Part shown: one piece after another, positions 1 to 3,944 of the stretch
Numbering within the stretch: position 1 is the stretch's first letter
How the letters are laid out: each line of letters begins with the position of its first letter
Assembly: GCA_030917245.1 (NCBI GenBank)
Contig: JAUPVA010000014.1
Coordinates: forward strand, 1-7,809
DNA length: 7,809 bases
Origin: Patescibacteria group bacterium
Lineage (GTDB): Bacteria; Patescibacteriota; Saccharimonadia; Saccharimonadales; Saccharimonadaceae
Reading direction: 5' to 3'
Translations under genes and position numbers: made by a program
Notes under the pieces: generated by a model
The model's input: the letters and a program-made list of their open reading frames with translations, nothing else
The model's database searches: none
What the model was told of the DNA's origin: nothing

Positions 1-34
1 GACTACCTTTGGCGACGGTTTATATCTTCACCTC

Positions 35-43
35 TGGTATACT
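35..43 (+). promoter_or_regulatory. Extended -10 promoter of argS
   Basis: TGG followed by TATACT (38-43) is an extended -10 element (TGn-TATAAT, five of six in the hexamer). No convincing -35 is visible, which extended -10 promoters tolerate. Only 8 nt separate the hexamer from the argS ATG at 52, so a normal initiation distance puts the first RNA base at or within about 2 nt of the start codon. The same TGn-TATACT element recurs before mscL. The motif is seen; transcription start is inferred. Confidence 0.6.
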
Positions 44-51
44 ACCTAGAG

Positions 52-1716
52 ATGAACGAAGTCATTGCAACGGTTATAAAAGATTTATTCGGTCTTGAAG
101 TCGAGATTGTTTTGACTCGTCCCGACCCGAAATTCGGTGATTTTGCTTCTAATGTGGCGCTGCAGCTGGGCAATAAGCTGAGTAAGAACCCTCGCGAAGT
201 CGCTGAAATGATTGCCGAAGCACTGCGCGAAACAAAAAAGTTTTCTGCAGTGGATGTAGCCGGGCCTGGGTTCATTAACCTCCGTTTAAGCGATGAAACA
301 TTGTGGGGGTTGGCTAAAACACCAGCCTCGTCAATTAATGAGGGAGTTAATTACGTCATTGAATATAGTTGTCCAAATGCCTTTAAAGAATTGCACACCG
401 GACATTTATATCAGACGATTTTTGGTGATATTCTCGCTCGAATAATGGAGCGCTCAGGCGCTCATGTTACGCGCACCAGCTTTGGTGGTGATGTAGGACT
501 GCACGTGGCGAAATGTCTATGGGGAATGATAGCCGAGCTCGGCGGAATTAACCCCGACAAACTTGCCGAGGTGGAGGAGTCACCATTCGCACGGGCTGCG
601 TGGATCAGCCGGATGTATGTGAAAGGAGCTTCGGCGTACGAAGACGACGAGCAAGCTAAGCAGGAAATAGATCAGCTTAACGTAACTATTTATGGATTAC
701 ACACTGCCAAGGACCACGAATCGGCATTGGCCCAAGTATATTGGACCACAAGGCAATGGAGTTACGAATATTTTGATGCGTTCTACGACCTGATAAAAGT
801 CGACCATATGCGTTACTACCCTGAAAGCGCCACGGCACCAACTGGCATGGAGGTTGTAGCCGAACAATTACAAAAAGGTACGTTAAAAGAGTCTGACGGT
901 GCAGTTGTATTCGAAGGCGATGAGTCGAAACATTTACATACGCGAGTGTTCGTTACAAGTAAGGGCTTGCCGACGTACGAAACCAAAGATATTGGGGTTA
1001 TTTGGCAAGAAAAGGCCGACTACAACTTCGATAAGCGCATACTCATCACGGGCAATGACCAAGCAGAGTATATGCGTGTCGTATTTGCAGCTGCCGAAAT
1101 ATTTCGTCCTGAGTTAACAGGTAACATGACCCACTTAACAAATGGCACCGTCAGATTTGGCGATGGCAGTAAAATGAGTTCTCGACTCGGGAATGTGAGT
1201 CGAGCGGCGGATGTTATTGATCTTGTCCGCACAAAAGTGCGAGCCTTGGTGCAAGACGAGTCGCAGATTGAAGCGGTGACTTTGGGAGCAATAAAATATG
1301 TGTTCGCAAAATATCGGCTCGGTGGAGACATTGCCTTCGATGTAGAAGAAACTGTCAGCTTGAATGGAAATTCTGGTCCGTATTTGCAGTATGCACACGC
1401 CCGTGCTCGAAGTATTCTTCGCAAGGCAACAAAAGCTGCCGAATATACCCAGCAACTTGATGAGAATGAACGACAGCTACTTCGCAAATTGGGCGAATAT
1501 CATGAAGTGCTTGAGAGGGCGACTCGCGAGCTGATGACGCACCATATTTGCGCGTACTTGTATGAATTGGCGCAAGCCTTTAACCGCTTTTATGAATCGT
1601 CGCGTATTGTCGGGGACGAACGAGAGTCGGTACGGATTGGTCTGGTGCAACAATACGCGGCTACACTTGCCGACGGGCTCACTATTCTTGGCATCGAGGC
1701 TCCCGAGCAGCTTTAA
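52..1716 (+). CDS. argS: Arginyl-tRNA synthetase (class I)
   Basis: This enzyme charges tRNA-Arg with arginine, using ATP, in the cytoplasm. The 554-residue protein shows the ArgS order of parts. An N-terminal Add-1-like tRNA-binding domain lies at about 1-80, with FGDFASNVALQL (29-40) and GPGFINLRLS (71-80). The class I HIGH motif appears as HTGH (115-118) after SCPNAFKEL. SDGAVVF (281-287) and YETKDIGV (309-316) follow, then the KMSKS loop as KMSSRLGN (374-381). The C-terminal anticodon-binding DALR domain begins near the LQYAHARARSIL segment and runs to the end. The length is normal for the family. The ATG at 52 is the only reasonable start because the Add-1 domain begins at once. No Shine-Dalgarno sequence sits at a useful distance; the GAG touching the ATG is too close, and the promoter lies directly upstream, so the message is probably leaderless. 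The gene appears intact, and no clear terminator follows it. Confidence 0.97.
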   Translation: MNEVIATVIKDLFGLEVEIVLTRPDPKFGDFASNVALQLGNKLSKNPREVAEMIAEALRETKKFSAVDVAGPGFINLRLSDETLWGLAKTPASSINEGVNYVIEYSCPNAFKELHTGHLYQTIFGDILARIMERSGAHVTRTSFGGDVGLHVAKCLWGMIAELGGINPDKLAEVEESPFARAAWISRMYVKGASAYEDDEQAKQEIDQLNVTIYGLHTAKDHESALAQVYWTTRQWSYEYFDAFYDLIKVDHMRYYPESATAPTGMEVVAEQLQKGTLKESDGAVVFEGDESKHLHTRVFVTSKGLPTYETKDIGVIWQEKADYNFDKRILITGNDQAEYMRVVFAAAEIFRPELTGNMTHLTNGTVRFGDGSKMSSRLGNVSRAADVIDLVRTKVRALVQDESQIEAVTLGAIKYVFAKYRLGGDIAFDVEETVSLNGNSGPYLQYAHARARSILRKATKAAEYTQQLDENERQLLRKLGEYHEVLERATRELMTHHICAYLYELAQAFNRFYESSRIVGDERESVRIGLVQQYAATLADGLTILGIEAPEQL

Positions 1717-1719
1717 CCC

Positions 1720-1738
1720 TTGTTATATTGCATAACAA
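1720..1738. repeat. 7-bp inverted repeat over the promoter (operator candidate)
   Basis: TTGTTAT (1720-1726) and ATAACAA (1732-1738) are perfect inverted arms around the 5-nt spacer ATTGC. The left arm contains the -35 hexamer and the right arm fills the -35/-10 spacer, the usual place for a repressor site. As RNA it would form an AU-rich hairpin after argS, but no T-run follows, so an argS terminator is less likely. The symmetry is seen; the operator role is inferred. Confidence 0.45.
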
Positions 1739-1748
1739 AGAGTATAAT
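1720..1748 (+). promoter_or_regulatory. Sigma70-type promoter downstream of argS
   Basis: TTGTTA (1720-1725, four of six against TTGACA) and a perfect TATAAT (1743-1748) are separated by exactly 17 bp, the best-formed promoter in the window. It begins 4 nt after the argS stop codon. Transcription would start near 1755-1757, just before or within the AGGA that could serve the 22-codon ORF at 1768. It should drive that ORF, the hairpin at 1862 and possibly the winged-helix gene at 1957. Confidence 0.7.
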
Positions 1749-1767
1749 CTCCAACCAGGAACACCCT

Positions 1768-1836
1768 ATGAGAGCATATATGAAGCAATTCGGACTCATT
1801 CTAATCGTCCGCTTCATGACGCCCTCGGCCGCGTAG
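1768..1836 (+). CDS. 22-codon leader-like ORF
   Basis: A short ORF starts at an ATG 7 nt after AGGA (1757-1760) and ends at TAG (1834-1836). The predicted peptide begins MRAYMKQFG, continues with the hydrophobic run LILIV (residues 10-14) and ends RFMTPSAA. Five consecutive branched-chain residues are notable. Position and size suit a leader peptide: it is the first thing transcribed from the 1720-1748 promoter, and its last codons overlap sequence (1822-1829) that can pair with the left arm of the hairpin at 1862. No known leader peptide is recognised. It could also be a chance ORF, because a 22-codon frame has little statistical weight; the ribosome-binding site and placement are the only support. 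Confidence 0.35.
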   Translation: MRAYMKQFGLILIVRFMTPSAA

Positions 1837-1861
1837 TTCCACACCAATCGAACGAACATCG

Positions 1862-1895
1862 CCGCTGAGGGACATCCTCGGCGGTTCTTTCTTTC
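1862..1895 (+). terminator. GC-rich hairpin with T-rich tail (terminator or attenuator)
   Basis: CCGCTGAGG (1862-1870) pairs with CCTCGGCGG (1876-1884) through nine base pairs, one of them a T-G wobble, around the loop GACAT. The tail TTCTTTCTTTC has three C interruptions, so intrinsic termination may be incomplete. Flanking bases can lengthen the structure: CGAA (1853-1856) with TTCG (1893-1896), and ATCG (1847-1850) with CGAT (1899-1902). It lies between the leader-like ORF and the winged-helix gene, where an attenuator would be expected. Confidence 0.5.
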
Positions 1896-1956
1896 GAACG
1901 ATACTAGAAGGCGGATGGTCCGTTTTCTGGCAGCACCTTACAAACCGGGAGGAATA

Positions 1957-2202
1957 ATGGCAGATGAAGTACTGTGTGACGAGATTCTCATCACGCTCGA
2001 AGAGCGTGGAGGTGGTATCACCGTGGACAGTGCCAGCCAGTTTCGAGAGGCCGCAGGGCTCAACGATGGCTGGAGCAAGACCCAGGTGAAGAAGGCACTC
2101 GGTAGCTTGATTCACCGTCGTCAGGTGCGACGCTTCAGGGCAGAGCCCCAGGGTTGCGGCGACATGGGTCAGCCGACCACATTCCGACTCAGCCAGAGCT
2201 GA
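1957..2202 (+). CDS. Small GC-rich protein, possibly winged-helix
   Basis: This 81-residue gene is not recognised. The chosen ATG follows a strong Shine-Dalgarno sequence, GGGAGGA (1947-1953), so the in-frame ATG at 1915 is rejected. The acidic start MADEVLCDEILITLEERGG leads to SQFREAAGLNDGWSKTQV, KKALGSLIHRRQVRRFRA and a final PTTFRLS. Helix, helix, basic helix, then a short strand ending is the pattern of a small winged-helix DNA-binding domain, which is an inference from reading. There is no signal peptide or membrane segment. Base use is odd for the window: all six Gln codons are CAG, all three Lys codons are AAG and G/C third positions dominate, whereas argS and mscL mix AAA/AAG and CAA/CAG. 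Recent acquisition, perhaps from a GC-rich partner bacterium, is plausible. It might regulate its own promoter or the mscL promoter downstream, but nothing proves either. Confidence 0.65.
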   Translation: MADEVLCDEILITLEERGGGITVDSASQFREAAGLNDGWSKTQVKKALGSLIHRRQVRRFRAEPQGCGDMGQPTTFRLSQS

Positions 2203-2234
2203 CGATTACCCTCGTTGGCCTGTGCACCCCATGG

Positions 2235-2275
2235 GGGGCGACCAAAAAAGCAGTGATCCTGCCTACGGTCGCCCC
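2235..2275. repeat. 9-bp stem with a nested hairpin, 3' of the small GC-rich gene
   Basis: GGGGCGACC (2235-2243) pairs perfectly with GGTCGCCCC (2267-2275). The 23-nt interior carries A6 and a nested GCAG/CTGC stem (2250-2253 with 2259-2262). The self-complementary CCCCATGGGG (2227-2236) overlaps the left arm, and ACCC (2208-2211) could close the whole element with GGGT (2278-2281). No T-run follows, so it is not a standard terminator. It is probably a 3' RNA structure or a processing or stability element of the 1957-2202 transcript. Confidence 0.4.
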
Positions 2276-2295
2276 TCGGGTTACAACGATTTATC

Positions 2296-2319
2296 TATAG
2301 CACCAGTAATGGTGCTATA
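2296..2319. promoter_or_regulatory. Perfect palindrome over the mscL promoter (operator candidate)
   Basis: TATAGCACCA (2296-2305) and TGGTGCTATA (2310-2319) are perfect 10-bp inverted arms around GTAA. The right arm contains the TG and the first four bases of the extended -10 element of mscL, so a protein bound here would block the promoter. As RNA the element would form a 10-bp stem capped by GUAA, a GNRA tetraloop, followed by CTTCTTTC. It could therefore also be a weak terminator for the upstream gene. The arms differ from those of the 1720-1738 repeat, so the two sites probably do not share a binding protein. Confidence 0.55.
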
Positions 2320-2321
2320 CT
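2313..2321 (+). promoter_or_regulatory. Extended -10 promoter of mscL
   Basis: TGC followed by TATACT (2316-2321) matches the argS element except for the free base. No good -35 is seen. The expected start near 2328 leaves a leader of about 29 nt with a Shine-Dalgarno sequence (AGAGGAG, 2341-2347) before the ATG at 2357. The promoter is embedded in the right arm of the 2296-2319 palindrome, which suggests repression or another form of control. Confidence 0.6.
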
Positions 2322-2356
2322 TCTTTCAAACTAGGTATATAGAGGAGATGCGCAAT

Positions 2357-2809
2357 ATGGCTACAAGTAAATCTAGCAGTGCGAAGACAGCGACCGCTGC
2401 AAAGCGTGAAGCAGCTAAAGCCCGCGTGGAAGCCGCGAAAGCTCGTGCAGAAGCAGCTCAGGCAAAAGCATCGGTTATCAGCGGAGGACATGCTTCCGGT
2501 TTCTTTAACTTCATTCGTGAGCAGGGCGTAATTGGTCTTGCAGTCGGTCTGGCTGTTGGTACTGCAGCCGGCGCGAGCGTTAAGTCGATTGTCGATAACT
2601 TCATTAACCCAATCGTTGGGTTTTTACTCGGCGGGGCTGACTTGTCTGGAATCATGTGGGAGACAGGTCTGAAGAATGGCGATAAAGAATTGGTGTTTGG
2701 TTGGGGCGCAATCCTTAGTTCTCTCATAACACTACTTGCTACTGCACTCGTCGTGTATCTCATTATTCATGCTGCGAAGCTAGATCGTCTCGATAAAAAG
2801 AAGAGCTAG
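2357..2809 (+). CDS. mscL: Large-conductance mechanosensitive channel, MscL family
   Basis: MscL proteins are homopentameric inner-membrane channels that open under membrane tension and release solutes during hypo-osmotic shock. The protein has 150 residues. The core begins near residue 49: FFNFIREQGVIGLAVGLAVG (49-68) matches the MscL amphipathic N-terminus and pore-lining TM1, followed by VDNFINPIVGFLLGGADLSG (79-98). A short periplasmic loop follows, then TM2 at about 117-138 and a Lys-rich C-terminus. Residues 1-40 are an added Ala/Lys/Arg-rich segment with three heptads (EAAKARV, EAAKARA, EAAQAKA; 18-38), predicted to be a charged cytoplasmic helix or coiled coil that ordinary MscL lacks. 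The ATG at 2357 lies 9 nt after AGAGGAG. The in-frame ATG at 2348 abuts that site, and the longer frame back to 2222 runs through the promoter, so both are rejected. It is expressed as a single gene ending at the 2829-2858 terminator. Confidence 0.88.
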   Translation: MATSKSSSAKTATAAKREAAKARVEAAKARAEAAQAKASVISGGHASGFFNFIREQGVIGLAVGLAVGTAAGASVKSIVDNFINPIVGFLLGGADLSGIMWETGLKNGDKELVFGWGAILSSLITLLATALVVYLIIHAAKLDRLDKKKS

Positions 2810-2828
2810 TAGTCTGGGCTTGTACATA

Positions 2829-2858
2829 AAAACACTCCGTCTTCGGTCGGAGTGTTTT
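2829..2858. terminator. Intrinsic terminator after mscL, possibly bidirectional
   Basis: AAAACACTCCG (2829-2839) and CGGAGTGTTTT (2848-2858) form an 11-bp stem. The loop contains a C-UUCG-G tetraloop (2841-2846) behind one U-U mismatch. The T4 lies in the right arm, and the A5 at 2828-2832 gives a T5 on the minus strand, so it can stop transcription from either side. It separates mscL from the FMN reductase operon. Confidence 0.9.
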
Positions 2859-2868
2859 AGAAGCAGGG

Positions 2869-2874
2869 TATAAT
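2869..2874 (+). promoter_or_regulatory. -10 box of the FMN reductase-msrB operon
   Basis: A perfect TATAAT lies 10 nt after the mscL terminator. It lacks the extended TGn, and no good -35 lies 17 bp upstream, because that position falls in the terminator stem. The predicted start near 2881 leaves a leader of about 13 nt that carries AGGAGG. Position and sequence together support a promoter for the two genes that follow. Confidence 0.6.
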
Positions 2875-2893
2875 AACACTACAGGAGGTGCGC

Positions 2894-3469
2894 ATGACAA
2901 TTGCGGTTATAGTGGGAACGACCAGACAGGGACGCGTTACTCCTCGTCTAGCTAAATGGGTGATGCAAGCGGCACAGAATCGCAGCGACGCTCAGTTTAA
3001 GCTACTTGACCTTAAAGACTACGATATTCCACTCCTCAACGAAGCTCCGTGGGAGGCGAATCGACAGCTGACGCAAGGTACTCGGCAATGGCTCGGTGAG
3101 CTCCAAGAAGCGGACGGAATAATCATCGTGACGGCCGAGTATAACCACACTATTCCGGCTGTGCTAAAGAATGCTTTCGACCACACGCACGGAGAGCTGA
3201 TTCGTAAGCCAGTGGCGATTGTCTCTCATGGCGTAAACAGTGGGGTGCGAGCCAATGAGCACCTACGCCAAATGCTCAACAGCAACATGGGTTCATTCGC
3301 AATCTCTGCGACCGTGACGTATTTCGGCAAGGTTACCGATTCATTGGATGAGCAAGGCAATTCAAGTATCGACAATCAACTCAACGATGACAAGTTACAA
3401 AACGTACTGAATGACATAATTTGGTACACGAAGGCTCTGACTTCAGCTAAGCAACAGGATATCTCATGA
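2894..3469 (+). CDS. NADPH-dependent FMN reductase-family flavoprotein
   Basis: This 191-residue protein belongs to the flavodoxin-like NADPH-dependent FMN reductase family (PF03358). Members bind FMN and reduce flavin, quinones or azo compounds with NAD(P)H in the cytosol. The FMN phosphate-binding loop is GTTRQGR (8-14) after the first strand (TIAVIV). The central strand GIIIVTAEYN (75-84) leads into EYNHTIPAVLKNAFDH (82-97), the most recognisable family signature, and KPVAIVSHG (105-113) is the next strand. The ATG is preceded by AGGAGG (2883-2888) with 5-nt spacing; an in-frame GTG at 2888 overlaps that site and is rejected. Its stop overlaps the msrB start (ATGA), so the two are probably translationally coupled and share a redox role. 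The exact substrate cannot be read from sequence. Confidence 0.92.
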   Translation: MTIAVIVGTTRQGRVTPRLAKWVMQAAQNRSDAQFKLLDLKDYDIPLLNEAPWEANRQLTQGTRQWLGELQEADGIIIVTAEYNHTIPAVLKNAFDHTHGELIRKPVAIVSHGVNSGVRANEHLRQMLNSNMGSFAISATVTYFGKVTDSLDEQGNSSIDNQLNDDKLQNVLNDIIWYTKALTSAKQQDIS

Positions 3470-3864
3470 CAGACGATGACTGGAAGGCAAAATTAAGCCC
3501 GACGCAATATGAGGTATTTCGAAAACAGGGAACAGAAGCGCCTGGATCTGGTGAGTTCGTTAATTTTTATGAGGACGGTACCTATGCCTGCGCTGCATGT
3601 GGCAATAAGTTGTTTATTAGCGATTCAAAATACGAATCCACGATACCGGGCCTTATAGGGTGGCCTGCCTTTAGTGAAGCTGCTCATAACGGTGCGGTTA
3701 CGCTTCGAGATGACAATAGTCATGGCATGCAGCGAACCGAGGTCCTATGTGGTGGTTGCGGCGGTCACCTGGGTCATTTGTTTCCTGACGACAGCTCTCC
3801 AAACGGGCGGCATTACTGTATAAATTCAGTCTGTTTGAACTTTGAATCAAAAAAAGCGTTGTAA
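3466..3864 (+). CDS. msrB: Peptide methionine-R-sulfoxide reductase MsrB
   Basis: MsrB reduces methionine-R-sulfoxide in proteins back to methionine, repairing oxidative damage in the cytosol. The 132-residue protein is a full single-domain MsrB. LSPTQYEVFRKQGTEAPGSGE (10-30) is the typical opening. The structural zinc site is formed by C42/C45 (CAAC) and C95/C98 (CGGC). SHGMQRTEV (85-93) and GGHLGHLFPD (99-108) are conserved, and the catalytic cysteine is C118 in RHYCINS. The usual resolving cysteine before GWP is replaced by Ile64 (GLIGWPAF), with a small insertion just upstream. C123 (SVCLNF) is the only nearby extra cysteine and might substitute. It is the second gene of an operon with the FMN reductase, with a 4-nt overlap. 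No terminator is evident after it. Confidence 0.95.
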   Translation: MTDDDWKAKLSPTQYEVFRKQGTEAPGSGEFVNFYEDGTYACAACGNKLFISDSKYESTIPGLIGWPAFSEAAHNGAVTLRDDNSHGMQRTEVLCGGCGGHLGHLFPDDSSPNGRHYCINSVCLNFESKKAL

Positions 3865-3879
3865 TATCGCGCTGTGACA

Positions 3880-3908
3880 TTCAATCACTCGTAGTCTAGT
3901 GCTAAGCT
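3880..3908 (+). promoter_or_regulatory. Possible promoter of the helicase gene
   Basis: TTCAAT (3880-3885) and TAAGCT (3903-3908) lie 17 bp apart, with TG at 3900-3901 forming an extended -10. Both hexamers are imperfect. This is the best candidate in the 80-nt gap between msrB and the helicase. Since no terminator follows msrB, read-through from the upstream operon is an alternative. Confidence 0.3.
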
Positions 3909-3944
3909 AAAACCAGATAACAACCGGGTGGCGGGGGAATCTGG

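Noticed and set aside
1020..1487. Minus-strand 155-codon frame inside argS
   Set aside because: Its Ser/Arg-rich composition without domains is typical of an antisense shadow; the plus strand clearly encodes the ArgS catalytic core here.
1915..1956. Upstream ATG start for the small GC-rich gene
   Set aside because: It has no ribosome site, whereas GGGAGGA precedes the ATG at 1957.
1717..1956. tRNA gene near the TTCGAAC at 1893-1899
   Set aside because: The string resembles a T-loop, but no acceptor stem, D-arm or anticodon arm can be drawn around it.
1801..2115. Minus-strand 104-codon frame opposite the leader region and small GC-rich gene
   Set aside because: It runs across the hairpin and the opposing gene's ribosome site, lacks its own ribosome site and recognisable protein features, and is explained by GC-rich sequence having few stops.
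2200..2290. Small SRP RNA or another known housekeeping RNA
   Set aside because: The conserved SRP domain IV loop (GGAA-type tetraloop and flanking internal loop) is absent, and no other known RNA signature was recognised.
2222..2356. N-terminal extension of MscL by 45 residues in frame
   Set aside because: It would be translated through the nested hairpin, the palindrome and the promoter. A Shine-Dalgarno sequence with 9-nt spacing marks the ATG at 2357.
2888..2893. GTG start for the FMN reductase
   Set aside because: This GTG overlaps the AGGAGG ribosome site; the ATG at 2894 has proper spacing and starts directly at the first strand of the fold.
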